This document shows positions 23,701 through 37,450 of a stretch of 64,000 nucleotides of DNA, piece after piece. The DNA comes from Oenanthe sinensis. Lineage: Eukaryota > Streptophyta > Magnoliopsida > Apiales > Apiaceae. Every line of letters starts with the position of its first letter. Positions within the stretch are counted from its first letter, which is position 1. Under the pieces are notes generated by a model. The model made no database searches, was not told the DNA's origin, and saw nothing but the letters and a program-made list of their open reading frames with translations. The stretch is from the NCBI GenBank assembly GCA_028671895.1, contig CM053802.1:37610201-37674200 (forward strand), in the 5' to 3' direction. Both the position numbers and the translations under genes were made by a program.

Positions 23701-24724
23701 TTCTGGTGGAAGAGTCCTTTTAAAAAAAGTATTACGAATGGGCTATTAATGGCCGACAGTAAAATAAGACGCTATCGAATATGTCAAGAAATGTGATGCT
23801 TGCCAAAGACATGCTCCCGTCGTTCATAAACCTTTAGAACATCTGCACTCGTCTATATCTTCATGGCCTTTCATGAAGTCGGGCATGGATATCGTGGGAA
23901 AAATGCCACCTGCTCTTGGATAGAAAGTGTTCATGTTAGCGATGATGAATTACTCCTCAAAATGGATTGAATTAGAGGCTTTCCAACATGACAAGTCAAA
24001 GGAGGTAATTTCTTTCATTAAGAGGAACATTCTTTGTAAATTTGACATCCCACCTGAGATTTTCCATGACAACGGATCTCAATATATAAGTGACAAAACA
24101 GAAGAATTCTATCGACAATGGAACATCATGTTGGTCAAGTCGACGCCAAGGTATACACAAGAAAATGGACAAACGGAATCGAACAATAAGATAATCATAA
24201 ACAACCTTAAGAAGAGGTTGACATCTCACAAAGGATAGTGGGCAGAGGAGTTACCTTGGGTCTTGTGGTCAGACAGGATGACCCCGAAGACGTCGACATG
24301 TTAGACCCCTTTCAGTCTTGTATATGGAATTGAAGTTGTCTTACCTACAGAAGTCATGATGCCGATGGCTAGATATGGGTTTGTATCTGACGAGTCAAAC
24401 ACATGAGAATTATTACATGACCTACACACAGTCGATGAATTACATGACATGGAAAGAATTCGCATGACATCCTATCAATGACAAGTCACCAATAATTATA
24501 ACCAGAACGTCCACTTTAGGACGTTCCAAGTGGTGGACATGGTTCTAAGGAAAGTGTTTCAGAACATTGTCGACAAGAATGTCAGGAAATTTATGGACAT
24601 GTGGGAAGGTCCATATTTAATTGATGAAGTCGTCGGACGACGCACCTACAGGCTGTCGACACTCGATGGCTAGCACGTCTCAAGGAGCTAGAATTCTCTT
24701 CACTAGAAAAAATATCACATGTAA
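20727..24724 (+). pseudogene. Element B gag end, protease, RT, RNase H and integrase remnant
   Basis: In order: protease VDNGSDVNIMM near 21050; RT near 21735-22170, with YIDDM at about 22125; a degraded first RNase H near 22440-22900; an archaeal-type second RNase H at 22952-23485 with NNEAEYGEL; and integrase at about 23640-24690, with CDACQRH, MDIVG, HDNGSQ and TESNNK, ending KYHM then TAA at 24724. More than twenty stops or shifts interrupt it. The substrate site around the integrase HKG motif carries a TAG, one codon from the TAG in A. Confidence 0.9.
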
Positions 24725-26045
24725 TTTGTTTTCGTACTTCTTTATTGTCTTGCTTTGTTTTCTAGTTGCTTTAGAATAAGTCGTAAGAACAAGTACTTTA
24801 GTTGCTTTCATAGTGGTTGGTTTTATATTTTTGTGACTTGACGTGATTTTATATGGACATCTGTGTGTTTACGTTTGACATTAATAAAGTACATGTGTTG
24901 CTTTTGATCTTCATATATGCTTGTTTGTTGTCTTGAAATGTCATATATAATGTACTAGCTGTCATTGGTATGTTTATTTGTTAAGATTACATCGCAGTTT
25001 ATTAAAATTTATATGTTAATTTCAAACCTGACACTTTATTCAAAAGTACAACATGACGACATTGAACAATAGACATGGGCATGATGTCCTGAATCTATTA
25101 ACAAATGGGTTGATCACCCTACTACATTATATACGACAGGGGCAATACCCTTATCAACAATTCAATCACATTGAATAAATATAAAATCCGAGTATCATGA
25201 CTCATGTTTTCCTGAACTTTCTCAACGACATACAAAATGAAAACTACGATTACTAAGTTCACTTCAAGATGGGAAGGCCTTTTAGCGACTTAACTTTTTT
25301 CATGCTCCTATGAAATTAAAGACTTTTTTACTTCTAATTACATATGACAAATTACATTCAAATACGATAAAATACATTATTACAAATACATCATTATAAA
25401 TGATACACGACAATATCATAATAAACTACTATTTAGTGTATATGTGTTACGTCATAGAAATATGACTAATTAATTACAACATTTTATTACATAACAAATC
25501 TCACATTACAATACAGATTTACCATTATTATAAATGACATTGGACGAAATTACCACATATACTTAAGACGTAACCTGACATGTCCTGGTTGTTCATGTTA
25601 GCCTACAAAAGTAAGTGAACGAAATGAACTTGAATTCTCTTCATGTTTCCCTATGTATCTGACACCTTGATTTTATTACAATTGATTAATATGACAACAA
25701 CTTTACTAATGACATATCAGTTGATGTATGTCAACAAGCTTGACGCAAACATAGAGTTAGACATCACGAAGGAAATGTAAGGGTAAGATCAGTAAAACAA
25801 AAGAGCAAGGTAAATAAACTACGAAGATAACATTAAAAGAAACATGACAAGTCATGTTGAATGTTTGAAACCGATGAAAGCCAATGGAATAAAAATTCTA
25901 TATGTTCCCCACACGATGACTGAAATAGGAACCAAAAAGTAGCAACCAAACCAAACAATTGTTCAAAAGATGTGAAACTAACACGAAATCTTGGAGATAA
26001 ATTCAAGTCCTACGTAAATAGTCTTATAAGAGCAATGTAAAGTAG
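24725..26045. other. Spacer of B between pol and the antisense gene
   Basis: AT-rich and non-coding on both strands as far as I can see. It corresponds in position to 42171-43329 of A, where pol and the antisense gene end convergently. Confidence 0.6.
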
Positions 26046-26681
26046 TCACTCGTCATCATGACCATCATCTTTGGGAGATTTCTATCCGCTGTCATCCACA
26101 CCCTCGTTGTCAACATCAAAAGCATAATTAGGATAAGTGTTGTTGTAGATCTTCACTGTCTCATCTACCTCCCAAGTCACTGACTTGCCACGCTTGTATT
26201 CCAATATCATCTCGACATGGGTGACCATAATTTGCTGACAAGCTGTAGCCATAGCATCTTTATGGTACTTCTTCTCAGACTTTTGTACCTTAGTGGCAAA
26301 TTCATCTAACTCCTTTTGGACATCATTAGTAGCCTTCAAATTGATGGTAGCCTGCTCTTGAGCGACACGAATCTTCTCAGTTCACTCGCCGTATTCGGCT
26401 TCAACATCCCTGAGTAACTTCAACTCGTTCTCATAAGCTTCACGAGCCACTATGGTACTTTAGATTGCCTCCAAACGACATAAACAATGGACACTATATC
26501 AGAGATTCTATTTGCATTGAGTGAAAAGAAATAAAAAACAATATAGTAATTGTAAAAACAACATACATGATAGATGTGTCCAATGGAATTCTCAAGAAAC
26601 TGGTCCAGACTTTTAGTGGCATGACCGTTGACAGATTGGGGCAATAACATGTCCCTCAACAGGTGCACAAAGGTGGAAGGT

Positions 26682-26686
26682 CTTGC
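26682..26686. repeat. Target site duplication of Copia I, left copy (CTTGC)
   Basis: CTTGC precedes the TGAAGGG end of I and recurs at 34655-34659. Confidence 0.88.
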
Positions 26687-28232
26687 TGAAGGGTTTCGAG
26701 GCACAAACGCAGCGGAATAAATGCGAAAAATAAATTAAAATAGTGAAACCCTCCGCAGGGTCAATGCAAAAACAAAAGATTTAATTCGGAGATAAAGAAT
26801 AAATACCTTTAGAAGCTTTAACAGTTTATTAATGGAAGATTAATGGAGGTCTAAAGCTTGTTTAATCACCACGTATCCCGCTCTCGCGATCTACGCTCTA
26901 TGGTATCCAGACGAACACTTTTCATGAAGGATTGATGTGTACTAGCACTCGAAAACTGCTTCTCTCTCTCTATCTTCCTCTTTTCTCAAAACGGCTAGGG
27001 TTTTAGTAAAAATATGTCTTTTCAATTAAATCAGCCCATAAAGAGATTATATAGAGAGTTGAATAAGTTTTCTAATTATAATCCAATTATAATTAATACT
27101 AATCCAAAATTCTAAATTATTTAATTAAGTCTCACTTAATTAATTAATTATTAATTTTGGAATTAGTTTAAATAATTCATTTATTCTATTTATATAATTA
27201 ATTAAGTCATACTTAATTAATATCATAAATAAAATAAATAACTTATTTAATTTAAATTCGCAATTTAAATTATTTCTCCTTCAAGCGTTCTTTGTGTGTG
27301 ACCCTGTAGGTTATTATTACATTGGCAACAATTTTAATATCTAATTAAAATTGTAAACAATGAGCGGCATCTAGTAATACATCATTGCTACCCAAGTAAT
27401 AATAATAAATCGGTGATTCGATTAAGCCTTTTGTGAATAATGTTCCATATAATATAATCCATTTAATCTTGATATTATAGATTAAACTCAAGGCATGTCT
27501 CGTGTCATCTTCTTCATAATTTAATTTTTATTTTCTTGATCGATGAGTAGACTATTAAAATCAAATCAACATTTGAGCACGGCCGTGTATTTCATAGTCT
27601 CACTCAAACAAGAGGCCAATAATATCACTTCTAAAATTAGGAGGATTAAATCCCATCTAGATCATTCATATTTATCATACGATTCATAATATACCCAATG
27701 TCCACTTTTATCATCACCAGGTCAAAGGTAACTTTTAATGTAATCAAAGTATATTAATTCTCGTATAGAAATATAATGATTTCAGGTGTAAGGATCATTA
27801 CACCATTATCACAGTGAGAATTACTTATGACACTTATTTAACATGTAGAATCTCACGGCGGGTCATTCCAGTGCCATGCATTAATACATGCACTTATGTT
27901 CTTGACTTTAGTATCACCATACTTATGACCAATGATATGTGGTCATCAGTCAAGAAACATACTAGTCTTTGTGCATTATTATTGTCCTTAAATAATAATA
28001 CTCGACTAAGGAATTTTAGGAATAAGATACTATTCATATAATCTCATTTTTAAGTCACATACTTAAAGATATATAATACGTATCAAAATTCCAAGGACAT
28101 TTATTATCTTTTCAATTTATTAAGCAGTAAATAAAACATAATAAATAAATAATAAACAATAAAACATAATCCTTAATAATAAATATTTTCCTTAAAATAT
28201 AAAAAGTATTGTCTCTAGAGCACAATTACACA
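26687..28232 (-). repeat. 3' LTR of Copia I (1546 bp)
   Basis: It runs from TGAAGGGTTTCG to AATTACACA and aligns along its whole length with 33105-34654. The CTTAATTAATTAATTATTAA palindromic tract near 27130 and the GCACAATTAC end are shared. Confidence 0.92.
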
Positions 28233-28242
28233 ATCTCCCACT
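28233..28242 (-). other. Polypurine tract of Copia I
   Basis: The minus strand reads AGTGGGAGAT directly before the TGTGTAATTG start of the 3' LTR. Confidence 0.8.
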
Positions 28243-28299
28243 TGCACTAGAGCCAATTACCCAAGTATCCAATACTCATGGAACTAGTGTGACTTTCGT

Positions 28300-29320
28300 G
28301 CTTCTGCTGCGACAAAGCCTTTAGTCAGTGAGTCTGCAATATTATTATTTGTATGCACTTTACATATATGTATATCTCCTTGATCATTAATCTCATTAAT
28401 TAGGTGATATCTCCTAAGTACATGCCCAAACAGCCTCCTTGGCTGCTTCACAAGCATCAATATACTCAGGCTCTATTGTATAATCAACAATTGTCTCTGC
28501 TGTGAACCATTCCAGCATACAACATCTCAATAAAAATAGATAAAACACAAAGCCAGACAGAAACATTAAATCATCGTTGTCTGTCTAGAAACAAGCATCA
28601 CTGAAACCTCTTACAACTAATTTCACATATCCTCCATATAACAAGAATGAATCTTTAGTCCTCTTCAAGTACTTAAGAATATTCTTGACTGTCGTCCAGT
28701 GACCTTCACCTGGATTAGAACGGTATCTACTCGTCATGCTTAAAGCATACGAGACATCAGGACGAGTACATATCATTGCATATATTATAAAACTAATTGC
28801 TAACGCATATGGAACTTTACTCATGCGGTCCTTATCATCCATTGATTTAGGAAAAAATTTATTTTGAGATCATTATCCCATGAGACATTGGGACATATCC
28901 ATTTAGCCTCTTTGCATTCGAAATCGATGTAAAACTTTGTCAATGTATGTACTCTAACTTAGACCGATCAATCTCCTTGATCTATCTCTATAGATCATGA
29001 TCCCTAATATTTAGGTCGCATCGCCTAAGTCTTTCATTGAGAAATTATTTATCAACCAAGTCTCCACAATCTATAGAGAAGGAATGTCATTCCCTATTAG
29101 TAATATATCATCAACATATAATACTAGGAATGCCACATGGCTCCCACTAAACTTCTTGTAAACACAAGTTTCATCTTCATTCTGAACAAAGTCAAACTCT
29201 TTTTGACTGTTTCATGAAAATAAATGTTCCATCTCTTAGAATCTGGAGTGTTCATAGCGTCTTGGTAGGTGAGAGGCTCATCTTCATCCACAAGCATCAC
29301 ATCACCATCTTGAGTCAAGA
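28300..29320 (-). pseudogene. Copia I: RT C-terminal half, RNase H remnant
   Basis: The minus strand shows DEPLTYQDAMNTPDSKRW (start of the RT region) near 29290. Within about 30 codons this is joined to CVYKKFSGSHVAFLVLYVDD near 29120, so roughly the first half of RT is deleted. The connection domain MSKVPYALAIS...CTRPDVSYALS (28842-28585) and fragments of RNase H follow. Frames change repeatedly. Confidence 0.8.
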
Positions 29321-30130
29321 GAAATCCATAATATCTCTCGGGCTCATGGTGAATCCTACCAGACCTACGAACAACCTGTGTTTCTTGAGCAGTATTGTTT
29401 CTTGTACATTCTGCTTAGGTTCCTCCATTGGTTCAATGTTATCATGTGGGACTCGAACTTCATCGAGATCCATTATCCTCCCACTGTCTTTCTTAGAGAG
29501 CATCTCTCTCAAGGAATATAACAGTTCAAGCAATAAACACTTTGTTCTCGGAAGGATTATAGAAAGAATAACCCCCTGTTTCAGTTGGGTATCCCACAAA
29601 ATTACATTTATCTGATTTTGGTCCTAGCTTGTCAGAGATTAGACGTTTCATAAACGCTTTACATCCCTAAATTTTCATAAATGACATGCTGTGACGTTTC
29701 TTAGTCCATATCTCATAAGGAGTCTTTTGAACCATTTTAGTAGGAACACGGTTAAGTGTATGTGGAGCCCTTTCCAGGGTGCAACCCCAGAAACTAATTG
29801 GAAGATTCCTTGACTCAACATTGATCGTACCATGTCCAACAAGGTGTGATCTCTCCTATCAAAAAAAAACTTTTCTTTGATATTTTCTACTTCATCTTTA
29901 TAGTCTTTGAACTTTTCAAATGATTCGGATTAGTTTTTCAAAAGATACATATATCCGTATCTATTAAAATAATTAGTAAATTTTATGAAGTTAATAAAAT
30001 CTACCTTTTGTCATCGTACAGATATGACCACATACATCACTATGTATAAGTCATACCCGACCAATGACCCCTTCACCATGTCCGGTAAAAGGAGATTTAG
30101 TCATTTTGCCAAATAAACCAAGATTCGCAT
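29321..30130 (-). pseudogene. Copia I: integrase remnant
   Basis: The minus strand near 30060-29950 reads LIHSDVCGHICTMTKGRFY, the first catalytic Asp region of a Copia integrase. 29599-29315 gives the linker ahead of RT. Heavily broken. Confidence 0.7.
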
Positions 30131-31202
30131 AATTTTGTATAATTCATAATCAAACTTATCCATGAATGCATCCTTATGGCCTCAACAACAGTGCCAAAGG
30201 TAATATTTGATTTGAGTCACTTTAGAACATATAAATTGTTAATTAGTTGTGCAACATTATAAGCCTCATCATCAAAATAGAATAAACAACTATTGTTATT
30301 TAATTAAAATGAAAAAGCCTTTCTTGTCCAAACAAGAAACTGAAATAATGTCTCTGCCAATTGCAATCACGTTATAACAATTATCAAGTTCTAAATTTTC
30401 CTTATAGGCTAAAAGTTAAGTAACGAGTTCCTCTAACCAGAACAACTACTTTTACTCCAATTCCAACCCGATACCTGAAGCTTGACCCTTATTGATCATC
30501 TTTTTCAGATCTTCCAAATAATCATGACAGTTTAATTTCCAGTCTCCTAATTTTCCACAGAAGCGACAATCGTCTTCTTTATCAACACCTCATTCAGACT
30601 TTAGAGTCTGCTTTAGGGATTGGACTTTGGTTTGACAACGGAACTAGATCAAATCTTCTCCTTGCCTTTCCATTTTCCTTTCCCTTTTGCATTCCCTATG
30701 TTTACCATCAATATAGTAGTAGTTCATGCATTTATCATATTGCTTTCAGCAGTTCTCAACATGTTTAGCAACTCAATGGGTGTTTTACCAATCTTATTCA
30801 TTTTATTGTTCATAACAAACTAAGAATAATATTTGTCCAGAGATTGTAAGATCAAATCTAAGTCTCCAGACCAATCTGGAAACCCAAAATATCAAAGGTA
30901 CTAATTATACCCTATAATCCTTAGAACATGTGGTGTAACCGGGTCTCATTCTCCCTACTTGTAAGTGTATAGTGCCCTTTTGTTTTCAAATATATCTTGC
31001 GCTCAATCGTCTCATAAGCATCTATACGCTCGTGTTGCTTCTTAAGCTCAGCACACATATTTGCGAGCATGAGACATGAAACATCAGTCGCAACATCAAT
31101 TTGCTTCCAATAAACACTATGATTTGCACATGTTACATTCTCAACTTCAAGAGCAGGGGAAGAGATTTGACTAACATCATGGTGTCCGAGGATGATCCTC
31201 AA
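30131..31202 (-). pseudogene. Copia I: gag remnant
   Basis: At 31202-30921 the minus strand encodes a Copia gag (UBN2-type) segment with CLMLANMCAELKKQHE and AYETIE motifs. The zinc-knuckle area near 30540-30500 is only faintly visible. Stops throughout. Confidence 0.65.
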
Positions 31203-33091
31203 GCTCCTATGTCAGTCAAGGAAATATATTCTCGTCAACTTGTCCTTCTCAAGAACTGATCGCATAGAGAAGTTGTTTGTATTTATCATTTGATATTTAC
31301 AATATTAAAGTGTATAAAATAAACTAGATTGCAAATTTAATATTAATTATGTTTAAGTGATTATGGTATATCACCATATACCTCCCACTATTTTTATCAA
31401 ACTAATAGCCCTAACTATTAATTCGGAAAATATTTTTTTAAATCTTTCTAGTGAGCCAAGATCCATATTTCATCCATGTTTTAAGATAGTGTTGGCTAAT
31501 ACACTCAAAACATGACTATTTAGGTAGACAACATATGTCGATTATATCAAATATAACTCTTGGAAAGTTTGGTGAAACAACCATTTGTACACATTTATCC
31601 AATAAATCTCACCAAACTCTATGCCTCTAAACCCACAATCCTATTGTGATGATTTAGTTAAGTTAGACCTAATGTTTCAATAAACTAAGTACACTTACTT
31701 ATCACGTCTTCCCATGATTGATAAAAGCACCTTGCTTTGGCAAGCCCACTCCTTCTCAATCTAGATCTTGACGAGTATTAAACATTGGAAGGCATCTGAT
31801 TAACTTAATATGTATTTAGGGATTTTTATTGTTTATTTTAACGATCATGATCCCATCATAAAGAGATTCTCAATTTTTCCTTGATTAAATAATTCATTTC
31901 AATATGTCAATGGATTGATTTCCAGATCATCGGAGAAGTCACAAGCGGTCTCACTTAAAACCCAACTTCCTTACGAATTAAACTAATAATCCGCTTTTGA
32001 CAAAATCTCCCCATATCAGAAAAAGAAAATTCATATTTAATACCGTGTTTCATAAACACAAGAATCTCATGATCGTTTGTTCAATTTTAAAATCTTGAAT
32101 CGTTACAGATTTTATCTTTCTTAAGCAAACATGGCATGGGTGTCGTATCTAATACATACATTATTAATCAATATTAAGCATGCATCTCGATTATATCTAC
32201 GCATACATACTAACACATGCAATCATATACATATATGTAATGTGCGTAAATTAAACGTGTTTGGTTATGGCCCCATCTTATGTGATCTTTCCTAGCTAAT
32301 GGAAATATCAAGGTCAGTCTATGATGGTTTTAAAATACTATATATTACATATCTTCTTTCTTCATTGCTCCATCATCCCCTTTTGGATCGCCTCCTTGCT
32401 TGCAAGTCTTCATTGATAATTACATTGAATAATAAAAATAAAACTATTCTAACAAAATTACAAGAACTCGAGTTAAATTCGAGATAATTAAATTACAATG
32501 AATATACGACATGCAAGTCGTATTTAGGAACCAAAACCATAAATCAAAACCACTATACTATGGGTCTTTAGGCCATAACCATCCACCATGCTATCACATA
32601 ACACATATAATATATCTAAGATTATATAAACATATCATATAATCATATATAACAAATTTTGAAATTTTAGAAAATTAAAAACAGATTTCTAAAGACAATA
32701 AATCACTGTTTCGAGGCTCTTAACGATGTCAAACGCCTTACAGAGCTGTAGATGATAGAATTTCTATCAGTTTTGTTCATTGACCCGATTCCAGTCAGAA
32801 AACACATATCGTTTGCCAAAATCGAACAACGGACACAGATTTCAGAAAATCTACGACAACCGTTTCAGAATTCGTATCGAATACGATTCTCATAATAAGA
32901 ACAAACATCTATCATATACATACATCAATACACACAATCATCACATGATTATACATCATATGAATATCATATATTCATAATATATAAAAACATATACATA
33001 TTGTATCAATATAAAATCATGATAGATCGCATACATGCTTACATATCGAAAACTATTAAGCACATAACCGAATTAAAATGTTTCGCAAGTA
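31203..33091 (-). other. Copia I: 5' leader and gag start, decayed
   Basis: AT-rich interior between the primer site and the recognisable gag. I see no coding sequence that I can name. Confidence 0.5.
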
Positions 33092-33103
33092 GCTCTGATG
33101 CCA
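33092..33103 (-). other. Primer binding site of Copia I
   Basis: The minus strand reads TGGCATCAGAGC, one mismatch from the initiator-tRNA site TGGTATCAGAGC, one base from the LTR. Confidence 0.85.
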
Positions 33104-33104
33104 T

Positions 33105-34654
33105 TAAAGGGTTTTGAGGCACAAACGCAGCGGAATAAACGTAAAAAATAAATTAAAATAGTGAAACACTCCGCAGGATCCATGCGAAAACAAAAGATTT
33201 AATTCGGAGACAAAGAATAAATACCTTTAGAAGCTTTAACAGTTCATTAATGGAAGATTAATGGAGGTCCAAAGCTTGTTTAATCACCACGTATCCCGCT
33301 CTCGCGATCTACGATCTACGGTATCCACACGAACACTTTTCATGAATGATTGATGTGTACTAGCACCCGAAAACTGCTTCACTCTCTCTATCTTCCTCTT
33401 TTCTCAAAACGGCTAGGGTTTTAGTAAAAATATGTATCTTCAATTAAATCAGCCCATAAAGAGAATATATAGAGAGATGAATAAGTTTTCTAATTATAAT
33501 CCAATTATAATTAATACTAATCCAAAATTCTAAATTATTTAATTAAGTCTCACTTAATTAATTAATTATTAATTTTGGAATTAGTTTAAATAATTCATTT
33601 ATTCTATTTATATAATTAATTAAGTCATACTTAATTAATATCATAAATAAAATAAATTACTTATTTAATTTAAATTCACAATTTAAATTATTTCTCCTTC
33701 AAGCGTTCTTTGTGTGTGACCCTGTATGTTATTATTACGTTGGCAACAATTTTAATATCTAATTAAAATTTTAAACAATGAGCGGCATCTATTAATACAT
33801 CATTGCTACCCAAGTAATAATAATAAATCGGTGATTCGATTAAGCCTTTTGTGAATAATGTTACATGTAATATAATCCCTTTAATCTTGATATTATAGAT
33901 TAAACTCAAGGCATGTCTCGTGTCATCCTCTTCATAATTTAATCTTTATTTTCTTGATCGATGAGTAGACTATTAAAATCAAATCAACATTTGAGTATGG
34001 CCGTGCATTTCATAGTCTCACTCAAACAAGAGGCCAATAATATCACTCCTAAATCCAATGTCCACTTATCATACATCTAGATCATTCATATTTATCATAC
34101 GATTCATAATATATCCAATGTCCACTTTTATCATCACTCGGTCAAAGGTAACTTTTAATGTAATCAAAGTATATTAATTCTCGTATAGAAATATAATGAT
34201 TTCAGGTGTAAGGATCATTACACCATTTTCACAATGAGAATTACTTATAACACTTATTTAACATGTAGAATCTCACGGCGGGTCATTCCAGTGCCATGCA
34301 TTGATACATGCACTTATGTTTTTGACTTTAGTATCACCATACTTATGACCAATGATATGTGGTCATCTATCAAGAAACATACTAGTCTTTGTGCATTATT
34401 ATTGTCCTTAAATAATAATACTCGACTAGGGAATTTTAGGAATAAGATACTATTCATATAATCTCATTTTTAAGTCACATACTTAAAGATATATAATACG
34501 TATCAAAATTCCAAGGACATTTATTATGCTTTCAATTTATTACGCAGTAAATAAAATATAATAAATAAATAATAATCAATAAAACATAATCCTTATTAAT
34601 AAATATTTTCCTTAAAATATAAAAAGTATTGTCTCTAGAGCACAATTACTAACA
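33105..34654 (-). repeat. 5' LTR of Copia I (1550 bp)
   Basis: On the minus strand it starts TGTTAGTAATTG and ends CCCTTTA, where the other copy has CCCTTCA. It aligns end to end with 26687-28232, apart from small changes such as a local duplication near 34050. Confidence 0.92.
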
Positions 34655-34659
34655 CTTGC
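34655..34659. repeat. Target site duplication of Copia I, right copy (CTTGC)
   Basis: Matches 26682-26686. Joining the flanks restores the exon of the B antisense gene. Confidence 0.88.
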
Positions 34660-36890
34660 TCCAACACTATACCTATGGGAGACACCGGAAATGGGGATGT
34701 CCACATTTATTAAGGATGACATAGAAGGTAGGTGTCTCAATTCTAACCTTAGCATCAGGTGGCCTTAATGTTGGACCAAAATACGGAGGAACTTTGGATG
34801 AAGAGGTGCAGTGGATATGTCATCACGAGGACGTTTCGCGAAAAAGTCTTTGCTGAAAATGGCCAAAGCACGGAATGTAGGAAGCTTCAACTCTACAACC
34901 ATTATAAATGGTTTAAATGTGGAGAGAATCACTATCGACAAACATATAGCCAAGTACAAGTAAGCGGCAAACATGAAGAATTGATGTATATCTCTGGCAA
35001 ACTACCGACCAAAACTCATCTCAATCCCTTTTTCAACCTTGGGACTATCAGTTAAACCTGAAGATAAGCTCATTATTTGACTTAGTTGCAGGAGTCTATT
35101 GCTTGCTTCTCATCCTACCAACAGCTGTCGAAGCAAACGGTTTCTCAGAAACCTCCCCATCATGTTTGGCAGCATCTTTGAGCATCTTCTTGATGAAATT
35201 TGTGACATTAACTTGAGTGGCATATCGGATGGGATGGCCAAGGCAATTACACCATTACCTATCAGCTATTGGCAAAGCCATAATATTTTCTGCAACACAC
35301 AGAACGTCACCACTAGCATCAACAAACTTGACAACGTGATCTAGTAAAAAATACACGACATCAGTTATTAAAGAAATAACTAAGTTTGTCAATTATCAAA
35401 GCACATGATGAATGACAAAGTGTATGGTACGACTACCAACAAGCACCCAAAAAAGAGGATGTTCCCTACGACAACAAGGATATAATTCAAAGCAATATTT
35501 AACAAACATATGAGGCATGTTAAAAAACACATGGTTATCAACTGGAAAATGAATAGGAACACTATTCCAAATGGTTGTCCATGCAATTAATCATAGAAAA
35601 AGCAAAAATTCAAGTTAGAGTTGTCACAAACATACTGTCAAAAACGTGGGGTGCACAGACTAAAAGGCAAGAGTCAATTGCAACAACAAAAATCCCATAT
35701 CCAGTTAAGGACGGTGACAAATGTAAATGAATGACTTTCAAAAACAAATTTCTACCAACATCGAAGGCAACAAGTATTAACAAATTTATTGAAGCACTGC
35801 AAGTATCAGGAGTGCGACACGACAGCTATTAGAAGGAACCACAACTCAATCTAGTAGCAGAGACTTGACATCCATAATGTAATAATCACCGACGTTAATT
35901 ACAAAGTACATCAACAAAACAATAAAAGTGTTACAAATGCTAAGAACACCACATGGTAGCTAGTTATGCTACAAACCCAATCAAGCATTTTATCGAACAC
36001 GCGGGCTACGAAAAGAAAACTACCATCAAAATCAAAGCAAAGAGGTAAATTACCTTCTTTATTCCACATTTCACAAAGATAAGTGCCCTTTTCTCTCAGA
36101 AACTCTTCTCAGCAAAGAAGTAATCATTCTTTCAACAGCGATCATTCACCACATCTAAATTGAAAATCAAAGGATCCTATTTCTTCTTAAGAACTAGCCC
36201 GTACATGCAATTGTTCAACTTCTTGGTGTCGAAGACGTGGTGAATCAAATCAACATTGACACATACATAATGCTTCACCTCGATGGGATTATGACAAGCT
36301 AGCATTCTCCAAGCCGAGGGCATTAGTTGGGCAGGAGCTATGTCTATTGTTTTCAACAGCTCTTCGCCAAAATCGGGGAATGGAAACCTAAGCCCCAATT
36401 CAAATGGATAGCAGTAGAGAGACACCCAACCATCGCAATACTAATCGGCCCATTCGGTGTCATGAGGGATGATTGCACGAACGTTAGCCTCAAACAACAT
36501 CTTAACTTCATCAATTTTTACATCTTTAATCGAAATTGAGTTGTTATGTTTGACGTCATGTGTTGAAGTCGAAGTCCAAACGGGTTTGTTGACATCTTCG
36601 GTGGCAGGAGCAACGGGCTTCAAACTCTTCCTTACCATGGTTGCAAAGGCTATGAGGAACAAGTGTGTCTTGTGAAGGAGTTAAAATCGACGGGGAACCC
36701 TAATTTCAAGAAGCAGTACTTATAAAGTAAAGAAGAAGTGTTTGGTTTGGATTTAAAAACCAAGTGGTAGATACAAATGTTATATAGATATATGTTGAGT
36801 GTTGTTAGATATACACAATGGGAATTGCATGGTATACGAGGATTCAATTCTATTTGTTACATGGATTCCACTAATAGAATTATGGGTAAA

Positions 36891-37450
36891 TGTTGGTGTC
36901 ATAATTTTACATGTCCGACGGGAATGATTTGTTGTCGACGTCAAGGACGCGGCAGGAATGGGGCTACTCGATGTGAACTCAACAACAATTTGAAAGGGTC
37001 AATAACCGTCCTGAATTTTATGAAGGGATTATTATCTTATCTCTAATTAATAGGATCGTGGAGAAATGGTTTCCTAGAATCTAGGCATGTGCAAATGAAG
37101 ACAAATACAACAATATATCAATACATTATGGAGAGATATACAATACACATCATATTACACTTCTACTCAACTACAACAACATCTGTGGAGTGTAGTTGCC
37201 GTCTAGAGCATAGTTTCCCAATTTTATTCATTTTATTTTTATTTTCTTCAGTTGTAAACGTTTAAACATTGTTCTAGTGGATCACAATTGATTGGGGAAG
37301 GTCCCACCTACAGCTTTTACATCTTAACGAGGGTTTTCCGCGTCACCATTTCTTTGTGTCGATTTCTATGCTTGTTCTTGTTATTTTGTTCATACGAATT
37401 AAACTCACTTTAGATGATTAATCTTTAACCTTCAAAATTTAACTAAAACA
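36891..37450 (+). repeat. 3' LTR of element B (560 bp)
   Basis: It starts TGTTGGTGTCATAATTTTAC, as A's LTR does on its own strand, and ends TTTAACTAAAACA, parallel to A's TTTATCCAAAACA. Similarity to A is clear at both ends and patchy in the middle. ATGGGTAAA precedes it as a weak polypurine tract. Confidence 0.85.

Larger units (their letters stand above)
26687..34654 (-). mobile_element. Copia element I, complete ends, internally decayed
   Basis: Two 1.55-kb LTRs (26687-28232 and 33105-34654) flank a 4.87-kb interior read on the minus strand, with a TGGCATCAGAGC primer site at the right LTR, an AGTGGGAGAT polypurine tract at the left LTR and a CTTGC duplication. Gag, integrase and RT/RNase H pieces occur in Copia order, but most of the N-terminal RT half is deleted and stops are common. 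LTR copies differ at scattered sites, a few percent by eye. The gag and RT motifs resemble the Angela/Tork side of Copia more than SIRE; this lineage call is tentative. Confidence 0.88.
26046..36638 (-). pseudogene. Element B copy of the four-exon antisense gene, disrupted by Copia I
   Basis: Minus-strand exons can be placed by alignment with A: 36638-36054, 35340-34992, 34892-34655 plus 26681-26567 (split by Copia I), and 26468-26046. After removing Copia I and one duplication, exon 3 is 353 bases, the same as in A. Exon 1 is 585 bases against 586 in A. The N-terminal domain keeps YPFELGLRFPFP and APAQLMPSAWRM; the C-terminal part keeps the charged helix region. Stops (for example near 36420, 26455 and 26390) and a changed donor in intron 2 (AT instead of GT at 34991) show it is dead. 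The start context GCAACCATGG and an upstream TATAAG (36724-36719) are retained. Confidence 0.82.
20727..37450 (+). mobile_element. Tat-lineage Gypsy element B, 5'-truncated, interrupted by Copia I
   Basis: It is the same family as element A. The plus strand carries gag-end to integrase (20727-24724), followed by a spacer and the family's antisense gene on the minus strand (36638 to 26046). The 3' LTR (36891-37450) begins TGTTGGTGTC like the minus-strand start of A's LTR. The first ~477 residues of gag, the primer site and the 5' LTR are missing; the break coincides with the residue after which A reads YLT. Copia I was inserted in the third exon of the antisense gene. Many stops show it is far older than A. 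Confidence 0.88.

Noticed and set aside
27814..28041. A 75-codon plus-strand frame present in both LTRs of Copia I (also 34234-34461)
   Set aside because: The frame survives in both copies, but the differences I count between the two proteins are all amino-acid changes, with no sign of constraint. It is antisense to the element and has no recognisable domain.
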